The notes under the pieces are model-generated. The model searched no databases. It had not been told where the DNA came from and was given only the letters and a program-made list of their open reading frames with translations. From positions 1,302,001 through 1,366,000 of the forward strand of contig NZ_JACSEU010000001.1 in assembly GCF_014334335.1 (NCBI RefSeq): a stretch of 64,000 nucleotides of DNA. The letters run 5' to 3'. The stretch comes from Treponema sp. Marseille-Q3903 (lineage in GTDB: Bacteria; Spirochaetota; Spirochaetia; Treponematales; Treponemataceae). Positions within the stretch are counted from its first letter, which is position 1, and every line of letters begins with the position of its first letter. Of this stretch, positions 8,499-17,528 are shown in pieces. The position numbers and the translations under genes were made by a program.

Positions 8499-9074
8499 AT
8501 GAGTGAAAAAAATAAAATCGGTGCTAAAGTAAAATTAGTGCGGGAAAACAGAAAACTCAGTGTTGAAGATGTATCGGAGCGCACGAATTTAAGCGTTGAA
8601 CAAATTTTAAGCATTGAAAGCGGAGCGCTCGTGCCGAATCTAACTCCTTTGATAAAAATCGCCCGAGTTCTCGGTGTTCGGCTCGGAACTTTCATGGATG
8701 ATGATGAAAACCTTGGACCTGTTGTCGCACATTCTAAAGATAAAAAAGAAGTTACACGATTCAGTGACCGCGGAAATGCCGTTAACTCTGACCTTGATTT
8801 TTATACGCTTGCGCAAAATAAAGCCGGTCGTCACATGGATCCTTTTATAATAGATATTTTCCCTTCATCAGAGGAAGATATTAAACTTTCAACACACGAA
8901 GGCGAAGAGTTTATTTATGTCCTTGAAGGCGAAGTAGAAATTCTATACGGAAAAGATAAATATGAATTAAAACAGGGCGACTCAATATATTACGAATCGA
9001 TTGTAGCTCATCATGTTCACAGCCATGGCAACTGCAATGCTAAAATTCTCGCCGTTGTATATACGCCTGTTTGA
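8499..9074 (+). CDS. XRE-family regulator with C-terminal cupin domain
   Basis: 191 residues starting MSEKNKIGAKVK; GGGAGG lies 7 bp upstream. An in-frame TTG at 8460 would add 13 residues encoded by the repeat's hairpin and is rejected as the main start. Residues 8-65 form a helix-turn-helix of the Cro/C1 type (LSVEDVSERTNLSVEQILSIE). The C-terminal half is a cupin barrel with HEGEEFIYVLEGEVEILYG and a later HHVHSHGNCN. Such proteins usually bind a small acid or CoA-linked ligand and control neighbouring metabolic genes. It follows the 2-oxoacid oxidoreductase operon and has a paralogue at 12242. Its leader is the 218-bp repeat. Confidence 0.85.
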   Translation: MSEKNKIGAKVKLVRENRKLSVEDVSERTNLSVEQILSIESGALVPNLTPLIKIARVLGVRLGTFMDDDENLGPVVAHSKDKKEVTRFSDRGNAVNSDLDFYTLAQNKAGRHMDPFIIDIFPSSEEDIKLSTHEGEEFIYVLEGEVEILYGKDKYELKQGDSIYYESIVAHHVHSHGNCNAKILAVVYTPV

Positions 9075-9093
9075 TGAAAATACGTAAAAAAAT

Positions 9094-9780
9094 ATGACAG
9101 ATATTCAAAAAAAATTATTTTCACGCCAAGACTCGAAATACGCCGATTTTGTCGCTAAGTTAGTCCCAACAGAACCTCGAGAATCTTTTATCGGTGTTCG
9201 TGCAGCCGAGTATAGTAAAATCCTAAAAGAAATCGGTTGTTTTTCTGAACAAGCTAAAACATTTATGAATGAGGTTCCACATCAATATCAGGAGGAAAAT
9301 ATTCTTCATATCCAGCTGATAAATAGACTAAAAGACTTTGAACAGTGCATTTTTGAAATCAACAAGTTTTTGCCATTTGTGACTAACTGGGCTGTAAGCG
9401 ACGGACTAAATCCAAAAGTATTAAATAAAAATCATGGAAAATTGCTTTCTCACGTAAAAAACTGGATTGAAAGCGACAAGCCTTATACAAAGCGAATAGG
9501 AATGATTTTGTTTATGAAAAACTTCTTGGGAAGCGATTTTGATCAGGAATACCTTGAGTGGCCTGCAAAAGTTAGAACAGACGAATATTATGTCAATATG
9601 ATGACTGCGTGGCTTTTTGCCGAAGCGCTTGCAAAGCAGTGGAACAGCGCAATTAAATTTGTTGAGCAAAGACGACTCGACACTTGGACGCACAATAAAA
9701 CTATCCAAAAGGCGCTCGAGAGTTTTAGAATTACACCGGAACAAAAAGAATATTTACGGAATCTGAAAATAAAATCATAG
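9094..9780 (+). CDS. DNA alkylation repair protein, AlkD-like
   Basis: 228 residues, the usual length of AlkD-family HEAT-repeat glycosylases. The N-terminus (SKYADFVAKLVPTEPRESFIG) and the alpha-helical remainder with WAVSDGLNPKVL and TKRIGMILFMKNFL match the AlkD-like group common in Firmicutes and spirochaetes. AlkD removes N3- and N7-alkylpurines. The start is 19 bp after the regulator's stop, so it is probably read with it. No ribosome site is obvious. Many AlkD-like proteins are untested, so the activity is inferred. Confidence 0.7.
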   Translation: MTDIQKKLFSRQDSKYADFVAKLVPTEPRESFIGVRAAEYSKILKEIGCFSEQAKTFMNEVPHQYQEENILHIQLINRLKDFEQCIFEINKFLPFVTNWAVSDGLNPKVLNKNHGKLLSHVKNWIESDKPYTKRIGMILFMKNFLGSDFDQEYLEWPAKVRTDEYYVNMMTAWLFAEALAKQWNSAIKFVEQRRLDTWTHNKTIQKALESFRITPEQKEYLRNLKIKS

Positions 9781-9784
9781 AAAG

Positions 9785-10384
9785 ATGTTTAAGTTTGAAC
9801 TGTTTGACATAAAAAATATTCCACAAATTGTAGATATTGTTTTTCCTCTTTGGAGCGATTTTGATGCCCCGGAAACTTATCGCCGTCTTTATTCGGAATT
9901 GATAATCCGCAGTAACCTTTTTGAAAACGATAAACGCTTCCAGCTTACAGATAATAAAACAGGTGAGTTCCTTGTGAGTTCATTTTTTATGTGCAAGGGA
10001 GATTTGTGTACTGTAAATAGCTGGGTTCGACAAATAAACAAAGATTTCACGCTTCAACAAAAACAGGCGTTTGATAGATGTCGTTCATATATAGAACTGA
10101 TGGATTATAAAACTCAAAAATTGATGAATGATGATGATATTCAATTGACACTTTATGTCAGCAATAAAAAAGGCTGCGGTTCTCAAATGCTAAAAAAGTC
10201 TGCAAAATTGCTTCTTTCAAAAGGGTATAAAACGCTTTATCTTTGGACAGATTGTGAATGCGACTGGAAATGGTACGCAGAGCACGGTTTTGAGATGATT
10301 TACAACGGTGTTTGCGATATGTTTACATACAAAAAACAGGAATTCAAAACGTTTATATTTAAGAAAAATCTTTTAGAAATATGA
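9785..10384 (+). CDS. GNAT-like acetyltransferase
   Basis: 199 residues. The central part shows a beta-strand (LTLYVSNKKGCGSQMLKKSAKLL) that resembles the acetyl-CoA loop and helix of GNAT enzymes, followed by YKTLYLWTDCECDWKWYAEHGFEMI, a typical GNAT C-terminal stretch. It starts 4 bp after the AlkD-like gene and is likely in the same operon. Substrate unknown. The gap after it (10385-10558) holds the promoter of the acyl-CoA ligase. Confidence 0.65.
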   Translation: MFKFELFDIKNIPQIVDIVFPLWSDFDAPETYRRLYSELIIRSNLFENDKRFQLTDNKTGEFLVSSFFMCKGDLCTVNSWVRQINKDFTLQQKQAFDRCRSYIELMDYKTQKLMNDDDIQLTLYVSNKKGCGSQMLKKSAKLLLSKGYKTLYLWTDCECDWKWYAEHGFEMIYNGVCDMFTYKKQEFKTFIFKKNLLEI

Positions 10385-10485
10385 TTTTGATATTGCAAAT
10401 CGTTATGATGAGCGATGGTGCCGACTTTTACCGCAGATTTAGCAGCCAAGTTATAAAAATAATTTAATTATATTAAAGAGTTTTA

Positions 10486-10514
10486 TTGATATTAAATTAA
10501 TTTTAAGATAATAT
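10486..10514 (+). promoter_or_regulatory. Probable promoter of the acyl-CoA ligase gene
   Basis: TTGATA (10486-10491), 17-bp spacer and TAATAT (10509-10514) in an A/T-rich gap. The predicted start of transcription falls at the edge of the tandem repeat at 10520. Confidence 0.4.
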
Positions 10515-10519
10515 ACCAG

Positions 10520-10541
10520 ACATAAACAATACATAAACAAT
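10520..10541 (+). repeat. Two tandem copies of an 11-bp repeat over the likely transcription start
   Basis: ACATAAACAAT occurs twice back to back (10520-10530 and 10531-10541), immediately before the AGAGG ribosome site of the ligase gene. One helical turn per repeat and the position just after the promoter fit a repressor site; an XRE-cupin regulator is encoded just upstream and another just downstream. Function is inferred. Confidence 0.4.
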
Positions 10542-10558
10542 AGATGAAAGAGGTATAT

Positions 10559-12205
10559 ATGTTCGATATTACTTTAAATCAGTTGTTGAGAGAAAAAGTT
10601 AGCGCTAATCCGTCTCACGAATTTATGGTTTATGCAGATCGTGATTTGCGTTTTTCTTATGCTCAATTTGACAAACGGGTCGATGATTTAGCTTGCGGAC
10701 TGTATGCCATCGGCGTTCGTAAAGGTCAAAATGTCGGAATATGGGCGACTAACATTCCCGACTGGCTTACGTATATGTTTGCCTGCGCTCGACTTGGAGC
10801 TGTAGCAGTTACCGTAAACACGTCTTATAAAACTCACGAACTTGAATATCTTATAAAACAGTCGGATTTGACCACACTTTGTCTTTCAGATGGAATAAAA
10901 GATTCCGACTATGTCTCAATGATAAAAGTGCTGATTCCTGAACTTGACAGTTATGAGCGAGGTTGTCTAAAATCGGCAAAATTCCCATGCTTAAAAAATG
11001 TTGTCTTTATGGGACCAGAAAAATTTCGAGGACTTTATTCAACTCCCGAATTGCTTTTGCTTGGTCAACATGTCGATATCGAAATTATCCATAAGATTGA
11101 ATCTGAAGTCACTCCTGAAGACGTTGTAAACATGCAGTATACATCAGGAACAACAGGTTTTCCAAAAGGCGTGATGCTGACAAGCAACAACATCATAAAC
11201 AATGGGTTTATAATCGGTGAACGCATGCGTTATACAGAAAATGATCGACTTTGCCTTCTTGTTCCATTATTCCATTGTTTTGGAATTGTACTTGGAGTTA
11301 TGGCAGTCCTTACACACGGAGGAACTCTTGTCCTTCTTGAAAATTTTGATCCGTTAGTTGCACTCGCTTCAATTCAAAAAGAAAAGTGTACTTCTTTGTA
11401 CGGAGTTCCGACAATGTTTATTTCGGAATTGAACCATCCGATGTTCAGCATGTTTGATTTGTCTTCTCTGCGCACCGGAATCATGGCCGGGGCCGGTGTC
11501 CCTGTCGAATTGATGAAAAAAGTGATCGAAAAAATGCACATGCCTGAGATAACATCAGTTTATGGACTTACTGAAACAAGCCCTGGAATGACACAGAGCC
11601 ATTGGGATGACAGCGTTGAAGTTAAAACCACTACGGTAGGCGATGCTTTTGATGGAATTGAAGTGAAAGTTATCGACCCTGAAAGCGGCAAAGAGTGTCC
11701 TGTAGGCGTTCAAGGTGAAATGTGCTGCAAAGGTTGGAATGTCATGAAAGGTTATTACAAAATGCCGGAAGCGACTGCTCAAGCGATAGATAAAGATGGA
11801 TTTTTGCATTCCGGCGATCTTGGTGTAAAAGACGAAAATGGGAATTTCAGAATTACAGGACGCATTAAAGATATGATTATTCGTGGCGGCGAAAATATCT
11901 ATCCGCGAGAAATAGAAGAATTTTTGATTAAAATGCCCGAGATTAAAGACATTCAAGTTGCCGCTGTAAAATCGGAACATTATGGCGAGATAACAGGTGC
12001 ATTCATAATTTTGCACGATGATGCTAAACTTACAGAACAAGATGTGATTGAATTTTGTCGAGGAAAACTTTCAAAATACAAATGGCCGCAGTTAGTCATG
12101 TTTTTGAAAGAATTCCCGATGACTGGTTCAGGAAAAATTCAGAAATTTAAGCTCACAGAGATTGGCACAAAGTATCGCCGTGAGAAATTAAAGATCGATG
12201 ATTGA
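10559..12205 (+). CDS. AMP-forming acyl-CoA ligase (ANL superfamily)
   Basis: 548 residues from ATG 10559, which has AGAGG 6 bp upstream; an in-frame ATG at 10544 lies before that site. The AMP-binding motif [14 protein letters not shown] is at about residues 198-211. GLTETSPG follows, then [38 protein letters not shown] (hinge and C-terminal domain) and the catalytic lysine in [11 protein letters not shown]. It activates a carboxylic acid with ATP and joins it to CoA; chain preference cannot be told. Its position beside a branched-chain oxoacid oxidoreductase suggests short or branched acids. Confidence 0.85.
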   Translation: MFDITLNQLLREKVSANPSHEFMVYADRDLRFSYAQFDKRVDDLACGLYAIGVRKGQNVGIWATNIPDWLTYMFACARLGAVAVTVNTSYKTHELEYLIKQSDLTTLCLSDGIKDSDYVSMIKVLIPELDSYERGCLKSAKFPCLKNVVFMGPEKFRGLYSTPELLLLGQHVDIEIIHKIESEVTPEDVVNMQYTSGTTGFPKGVMLTSNNIINNGFIIGERMRYTENDRLCLLVPLFHCFGIVLGVMAVLTHGGTLVLLENFDPLVALASIQKEKCTSLYGVPTMFISELNHPMFSMFDLSSLRTGIMAGAGVPVELMKKVIEKMHMPEITSVYGLTETSPGMTQSHWDDSVEVKTTTVGDAFDGIEVKVIDPESGKECPVGVQGEMCCKGWNVMKGYYKMPEATAQAIDKDGFLHSGDLGVKDENGNFRITGRIKDMIIRGGENIYPREIEEFLIKMPEIKDIQVAAVKSEHYGEITGAFIILHDDAKLTEQDVIEFCRGKLSKYKWPQLVMFLKEFPMTGSGKIQKFKLTEIGTKYRREKLKIDD

Positions 12206-12241
12206 TTTCATCGTAATCAAAAAAAATAAAAGAGGTTGGCT

Positions 12242-12793
12242 ATGAACGAAGATATAAAGGCTGTTGCAGACCGTCTTATAGGTTTGCGTGAAATCATGGA
12301 TGTTTCTGTAGAGGAAGCTGCCGGTGTTTGCGGCATTTCTATAGAGCAGTATCAAAAATATGAAACTGGAACTGTTGATATTCCGGTCGGTGTGCTTCAG
12401 TCAATGTCGAGAAAATACGGGATCGATCTTGGAACTCTGATATCAGGCAAAGAGCCTCACATGCATTCTTACTGTCTAACAAAAAAGGACAAAGGGCTTT
12501 CTGTAGAACGTAGGAGTGACTATAAATATCAGGCGCTTGCGTCGGGGTTTCAAAACCGCAAAGCCGATCCTTTTATTGTTTCTATTACGCCGGAAGAAAC
12601 AAAAGAGATTCACTTTAACTCTCACCCCGGTCATGAATTTGAATACATGATTGAAGGCAGCATGAAACTTGTAATCGACGGTAAGGAACTTATACTTGAA
12701 GAAGGTGATTCAGTTTATTTTGATGCGACATGCAAACACGGCATGCAGGCATTGAACAACAAAAATGCTAAATTTTTGGCAATAATAATCTAA
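12242..12793 (+). CDS. XRE-family regulator with cupin domain (second paralogue)
   Basis: 183 residues from ATG 12242, which has AGAGG 6 bp upstream; an in-frame TTG six bases earlier is weaker. The N-terminal helix-turn-helix reads VEEAAGVCGISIEQYQKYETG; the cupin half has FNSHPGHEFEYMIEGSMKLVIDGKE and a late CKHGMQ. It is related to the protein at 8499 but clearly diverged. It sits 36 bp after one acyl-CoA ligase and 9 bp before another, a common arrangement in clostridia and Treponema, so it likely senses the substrate or CoA product of these enzymes. Confidence 0.85.
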   Translation: MNEDIKAVADRLIGLREIMDVSVEEAAGVCGISIEQYQKYETGTVDIPVGVLQSMSRKYGIDLGTLISGKEPHMHSYCLTKKDKGLSVERRSDYKYQALASGFQNRKADPFIVSITPEETKEIHFNSHPGHEFEYMIEGSMKLVIDGKELILEEGDSVYFDATCKHGMQALNNKNAKFLAIII

Positions 12794-12802
12794 GGGAAAA
12801 TT

Positions 12803-14497
12803 ATGTTAGAGAAATTTCTAGAGCGGACAGAGTTTACTGATTATGATGACTTCTTTAAAAATTATAAAATCAACGTGCCTGAGAATTTCAACTTTGGGTA
12901 TGATGTTGTAGATTATCTTGGGAAAAATAACCCTGATGCAAAAGCTTTTGTGTGGTGCAATGATGAGGGTGAAGAACTCACTCTGACTTTCAAGGAAGTT
13001 TCAGAGAGAACAGACAAAGCTGCCGCATTTTTTAGAAAGCAGGGAATTAAAAAAGGTGACTTTGTGATGCTGATTTTACAGCGTCGGTACGAATTTTGGA
13101 TTTCTATTGTTGCCCTTCACAAAATAGGTGCTGCCGTGATTCCTGCAACTCACATGCTTACAAAAGACGATATAATATTTCGTTGCAATGCCGCTTATAT
13201 AAAAGCGATCGTCGCTGTAGATGACCGCGATGTTTTTAAATTTTGTCAACAGGCAAAAGCAGAATCTCCTTCTTTAAAAACTTTGATTGGCGTTGCACCT
13301 TTTGGGATAGACAAAGGTTTTAATGAAGAACAAAAGTCCGCAAATCCTGACTGGATAGATTTTACATCAGGCGTATCATCTGTCACAGAAAAAGAAATAG
13401 AAGAGCTTCATTCCCTTAATCGCCGTGATATAAACACAAACATGGACATCATGCTTGCATATTTTACATCAGGCACTACAAGCCATCCAAAACTTGTTGC
13501 ACATAACTTCATGTATCCGCTTGGACACATTGTCACAGCTTCTTACTGGCAGCAGGTTCGGAAGGGAGGTCTTCATCTTACTGTTGCGGACACAGGTTGG
13601 GGTAAGGCAGTATGGGGCAAACTGTACGGTCAGTGGATTGCAGAATGCTGTGTATTTATCTACGACTATCATGATAAATTTAAACCGATTGATTTGATGG
13701 ATCAGATTCAAAAGCATCACATAACTTCTTTTTGTGCTCCACCTACAATATATCGATTTTTGATTCAAGAAGATTTAAAAAAATACAATTTTTCAAGCTG
13801 CGAACACTGGTCTACAGCCGGCGAACCTCTTTCAGAAGAAGTGTTCAACAAATGGAAATCTGTTACCGGAAAAGAAATTCATGAAGGTTTTGGTCAGACA
13901 GAAACAACTCTTTCTCTCTTTAATTACGGAAATGAAAAGATTAAACCAGGCAGCCTCGGAAAACCTGCCCCTTACTACAATGTAACTCTTGTAGATGAAG
14001 ACGGCAACGAGGTAGAAGATGGTGAAATAGGCGAAATCGTTGTCGAAATGAAAAATGGCGTATTTCCGGGACTTTTTATGAGTTACTTTGGTGACGAAGC
14101 GAAGACAAAGTCTGTGATGCACGACGGCTGGTACCATACAAGCGACAATGCATGGCGTGATGAAGACGGATATTTCTGGTTTACAGGACGCAATGATGAC
14201 GTTATAAAATGTTCAGGGTATAGGATTGGAACATTCGAGGTTGAATCTGTTTTGATGCAGCATCCTGCCGTAGTTGAATGTGCAGTTACAGCCGCTCCTG
14301 ACCCTGTCCGCTGTCAGATTGTAAAGGCGACTATTGTGCTTGCAAAAGGGTATTCACCATCTGATGAACTTGTAAAAGATATTCAAAATTTTGTAAAAAA
14401 GACAACAGCTCCTTACAAATATCCGCGAATTGTACAGTTTGCAGATTCTTTGCCAAAGACTATAAGCGGAAAAATCAAGCGCAAAGATATAAAATAA
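12803..14497 (+). CDS. AMP-forming acyl-CoA synthetase, medium-chain (MACS/ACSM-like) type
   Basis: 564 residues. AMP-binding motif YFTSGTTSHPKLVAHN at about residues 221-236, then GFGQTETTLS, DGWYHTSDNAWRDEDGYFWFTGRNDDVIKCSGYRIG and the C-terminal catalytic lysine in KTISGKIKRKD. The SHPK form of the nucleotide loop and the GYRIG hinge place it in the acetyl/propionyl/medium-chain synthetase group rather than the FadD group of the gene at 10559. It starts 9 bp after the cupin regulator and is co-transcribed with it. Confidence 0.85.
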   Translation: MLEKFLERTEFTDYDDFFKNYKINVPENFNFGYDVVDYLGKNNPDAKAFVWCNDEGEELTLTFKEVSERTDKAAAFFRKQGIKKGDFVMLILQRRYEFWISIVALHKIGAAVIPATHMLTKDDIIFRCNAAYIKAIVAVDDRDVFKFCQQAKAESPSLKTLIGVAPFGIDKGFNEEQKSANPDWIDFTSGVSSVTEKEIEELHSLNRRDINTNMDIMLAYFTSGTTSHPKLVAHNFMYPLGHIVTASYWQQVRKGGLHLTVADTGWGKAVWGKLYGQWIAECCVFIYDYHDKFKPIDLMDQIQKHHITSFCAPPTIYRFLIQEDLKKYNFSSCEHWSTAGEPLSEEVFNKWKSVTGKEIHEGFGQTETTLSLFNYGNEKIKPGSLGKPAPYYNVTLVDEDGNEVEDGEIGEIVVEMKNGVFPGLFMSYFGDEAKTKSVMHDGWYHTSDNAWRDEDGYFWFTGRNDDVIKCSGYRIGTFEVESVLMQHPAVVECAVTAAPDPVRCQIVKATIVLAKGYSPSDELVKDIQNFVKKTTAPYKYPRIVQFADSLPKTISGKIKRKDIK

Positions 14498-14585
14498 ATT
14501 GTAGGCGCAAATAAACACGCGCCACTGTACTGCTTACAGATTTCCGTCATCTAACCCATCTAACAGCCGGGTAAATATTGCAACT

Positions 14586-16007
14586 CTAATTGTTTTTATT
14601 TTTGTTGTATATTTTATTTGCAACGTCAATCAGTTTGCTTTTTTCATTCATTGACGGATCTTCGATGACGCAGTCTAAAAGTTCATTTAAAATTATTCCG
14701 AGTTGTTTGCCGGCAGGAATCCCTTCTTTTATTAAATCTTTGCCGTTTACAGCAAGTGCTTTCAACGATAGAACATTTTGTTTTGCCATGATGTCTGCAA
14801 TTCTGTTTTTAAGTTCAATTAAAAGAGAGACTGCCTGACTTTTAGAATCTACTGGAGTGTTATACATTCCGTACATATCGGCAAGACGTAAATCAAATAA
14901 ATCTTCGAGCGATTGTGGCGTTGCTCTTATTATAAAACGGCGCACTGCGGCATCTGTCCACGTTTGCTCATAATGAAACATGTGCTGTTCTACAAGATGG
15001 CATACATTGTTTGTCATTTCGTTGCTGAATTTTAAACGGATCATAATATGTCGTGTGACTTTTTCACCGATTTTTTCATGGTTGTAAAAAGTAAGCGTTT
15101 CGACTCCGTTTTCCACGCTTATCTGTTTTGCTAAAGGTTTTCCGATGTCGTGAAAAAGGGCAGCTAGGCGCACATTTTCTTTAGAAGGAGGAGCTCCGTC
15201 GCACGCATAAAATAAGTGGTCGAGCACGTCAAATTTGTGAAACCCGCGGTAATCAGACTGAATACATCCTCGGCATGCTGATAATTCAGGAATGAAAAGT
15301 TTTAATATTCCTGTCTCTTCCATAAGTTTTAGACCTACAGAAGGTTTTTCTGTTTTTATAATCTTTTCAAATTCGTCATGAAACCTTTCGATCGAAATTG
15401 AAATCACTTTTTTTTGAATTTCACTTTTGAATATCTCTGAATATGTATTTTTTTCTATACTAAAATTGAGTTTTGCAGCGAATCTCAATGCTCGAATTGG
15501 GCGCAGTCCGTCTTCCATAAATCTGTCGTACGCATCACCGACTGTACGGATCAATTTTCGTTTTATATCTTTTTGACCGCCGTATGGATCAACAATTTTG
15601 CCGTCTTTTAAATCAACTGCGATTGAATTCATCGTAAAATCACGGCGGCTTAAGTCTTCTTTGATTGTGGCTGCATAATTTACTTTGTCGGGATGCCTTC
15701 CATCAGAATAAGTTGTTTCAGTTCTGAAAGTTGTGACTTCAATTTCTGTTTTCATAAAGTGCACGGTCACAGTTCCGTGCTCAATTCCTGTCGGCACGAC
15801 AAATTTAAAAATGCGGATCACATCTTGAGGAAAAGCGTTTGTCGCAACATCCCAATCAGAAGCTTTTTGACCAAGAAATATATCGCGTACAGCTCCACCG
15901 ACAAGGTATGCTTTAAAACCGTTTTTTTCAAAGACTTTGTAAAATTCTTTAAGAACATGAGGAATCTGAATTTTCTTTTTTAATCCGAAATTGAAAAGTG
16001 AAATCAT
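14586..16007 (-). CDS. cca: CCA tRNA nucleotidyltransferase with HD domain
   Basis: 473 residues. The nucleotidyltransferase motif GGAVRDIFLGQKASDWDVATNA is near residues 37-58, followed by RDFTMNSIA and RFMEDGLRPIRALRFAAKLNF, all hallmarks of class II CCA enzymes. An HD domain (LAALFHDIGKPLAK, near residue 280) lies in the C-terminal half. The enzyme adds CCA to tRNA 3' ends; the tRNA-Thr at 19.2 kb does not encode CCA, so it is needed. The gene overlaps nothing and is read together with the small membrane protein upstream of it (2 bp apart). Confidence 0.9.
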   Translation of the reverse strand: MISLFNFGLKKKIQIPHVLKEFYKVFEKNGFKAYLVGGAVRDIFLGQKASDWDVATNAFPQDVIRIFKFVVPTGIEHGTVTVHFMKTEIEVTTFRTETTYSDGRHPDKVNYAATIKEDLSRRDFTMNSIAVDLKDGKIVDPYGGQKDIKRKLIRTVGDAYDRFMEDGLRPIRALRFAAKLNFSIEKNTYSEIFKSEIQKKVISISIERFHDEFEKIIKTEKPSVGLKLMEETGILKLFIPELSACRGCIQSDYRGFHKFDVLDHLFYACDGAPPSKENVRLAALFHDIGKPLAKQISVENGVETLTFYNHEKIGEKVTRHIMIRLKFSNEMTNNVCHLVEQHMFHYEQTWTDAAVRRFIIRATPQSLEDLFDLRLADMYGMYNTPVDSKSQAVSLLIELKNRIADIMAKQNVLSLKALAVNGKDLIKEGIPAGKQLGIILNELLDCVIEDPSMNEKSKLIDVANKIYNKNKNN

Positions 16008-16009
16008 AG

Positions 16010-16381
16010 TTAATTAATTCCCATCGAAATAAAATTGACTACGTTTGAGACAATCAAAAAAATAAAACTCAATATGATAAAAAAAGTCAGCATAACCATA
16101 TTCACGATGTTTTTAAATTTGTATTTTTCAGTGACGATTTTAATTATAGTCTCGGCCAAAAGAACGATAGAAAGCAACATGTTGAAAATCGAGGTATAAG
16201 ATAAAACTGAAAGAAGTAAATTCTGGCTTTCGTCAAGAAAATTTTGATAATTCCCAATGATGTAAAGAGTTACAATGAGGAGGCAAAACAGCGTCAGAGC
16301 CATTGTGATTATCATTGGCAGTTTGTATGCAAGCGTATTTGAAACCTTTTTTTCGTATTTGAAAGTTATTTTATTTTTCAT
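16010..16381 (-). CDS. Small membrane protein, four predicted helices, unknown function
   Basis: 123 residues with about three to four hydrophobic segments (roughly 20-45, 55-80, 95-120), the N-terminal 18 residues being basic and cytoplasmic. It precedes cca by 2 bp on the same strand. I recognise no family. The 77 bp between it and the divergent gene at 16459 must hold both promoters. Confidence 0.55.
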   Translation of the reverse strand: MKNKITFKYEKKVSNTLAYKLPMIITMALTLFCLLIVTLYIIGNYQNFLDESQNLLLSVLSYTSIFNMLLSIVLLAETIIKIVTEKYKFKNIVNMVMLTFFIILSFIFLIVSNVVNFISMGIN

Positions 16382-16458
16382 TACTTGAAGCAGACCGCTG
16401 TGTACTGTTATACTCTTAAAATATATTCATATTTTATTGAATTTTTCGGTTATAGTCT

Positions 16459-17136
16459 ATGAAGAAATTTTTTATAAGTGTTTTGATTTTAGCTGTTTTT
16501 GGCGGCATAATTTTTTATCTAGGCTGGACTCAAATAAAAGTAAAGCCCGGACAGTTCGGAGTTGTAATTTCTAAAACAAGCGGAATAAATGAAAAACCTG
16601 TCATCAATGGGAAATATTCGTGGCATTGGCAATTCCTTCTCCCGACTAACGCAAAAATTGAAAGTTTCACGATTGAACCTGCAAACTTGAATAAAGAAAT
16701 TACAGGTGAACTTCCTTCGGGTTCAGTTTATTCTGCGGTTTACAATTCTTCTGATAATTTCAGTTACAAAATTTGCTACTCAATTTCTTTGACAGTTTCG
16801 CCTGAAGCTGTGATTCGCCTGCTTAAAGAAAACAAGATTTCAGATAATCAAAACCTTTATGAGTATTTAGAAAAAGCGGGTGATGTTATTGCACAGTCTG
16901 CCACAGATTTTATTCTGGCAAAAGTACAGGAAAAATCTAATTTTCGCCCCGAGTCTATTCGCCGTGAAGAGCTTATAAAATCTATTCGATTTTATAAAGA
17001 TTTTCCTGATGTAGATATTTCTGCCTTTGCAATTACAAGTTCAAGCCTTCCCGACTATGCGCTTTACAAAAAAATTCAGGAAAAAGTGAGCAGAGAACTG
17101 GAACTGAACAGTAAATCAGAAGAGGAAAATTTATGA
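16459..17136 (+). CDS. Membrane-anchored protein, SPFH/band-7-like, unknown function
   Basis: 225 residues. One N-terminal transmembrane segment (about residues 5-24) is followed by an extracytoplasmic domain. The start of that domain (VKPGQFGVVISKTSG) resembles the opening strand of SPFH/band-7 proteins, and a helical C-terminus ends in a charged tail. Family assignment is tentative. It overlaps the chorismate mutase gene by 4 bp (ATGA), so the two are translationally coupled, although no functional link is evident. Confidence 0.5.
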   Translation: MKKFFISVLILAVFGGIIFYLGWTQIKVKPGQFGVVISKTSGINEKPVINGKYSWHWQFLLPTNAKIESFTIEPANLNKEITGELPSGSVYSAVYNSSDNFSYKICYSISLTVSPEAVIRLLKENKISDNQNLYEYLEKAGDVIAQSATDFILAKVQEKSNFRPESIRREELIKSIRFYKDFPDVDISAFAITSSSLPDYALYKKIQEKVSRELELNSKSEEENL

Positions 17137-17507
17137 AAAAGTTAGCATCGATTCGTGGGGCAGTCTGTGTTGAAAATGCAAGAGAGAGCATTGAAAAATG
17201 GGTTTGTACAATGTGTTCTCAAATTATCAACCAAAATAAATTAGTTTCGGAAGATATTGTTTCAATTCAGTTTTCGCTCACTGATGATGTCACCGCCTTT
17301 AATCCGGCAACTGCACTGCGACTTGGTAATATAGGTTGCGATATTACACAGACTTCGCTGTTTTGCTGCCAAGAACCTAAAATCGAAGGTTCAATGAAAT
17401 CTTGCATACGTACAATGATTACGGCTTACATTGATTCTTCTCTCGAAAAGAAAAATATTTATCTAAATGGTGCGGAAAAATTACGTTCTGATTATTCAAC
17501 GATGTGA
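17133..17507 (+). CDS. aroH: Chorismate mutase, AroH type
   Basis: 124 residues, typical for the monofunctional AroH trimer. SIRGAVCVENARESI at the N-terminus, SIQFSLTDDVTAFNPATALR in the middle and a C-terminal half with CCQEPKIEGSM match the family; the arginine in IRGA is the expected active-site residue. It converts chorismate to prephenate for phenylalanine and tyrosine. It starts inside the stop of the preceding membrane protein and lies 21 bp before glycogen synthase, an unusual set of neighbours. Confidence 0.85.
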   Translation: MKKLASIRGAVCVENARESIEKWVCTMCSQIINQNKLVSEDIVSIQFSLTDDVTAFNPATALRLGNIGCDITQTSLFCCQEPKIEGSMKSCIRTMITAYIDSSLEKKNIYLNGAEKLRSDYSTM

Positions 17508-17528
17508 TCAAAAAGAGGTAGTTTAATT

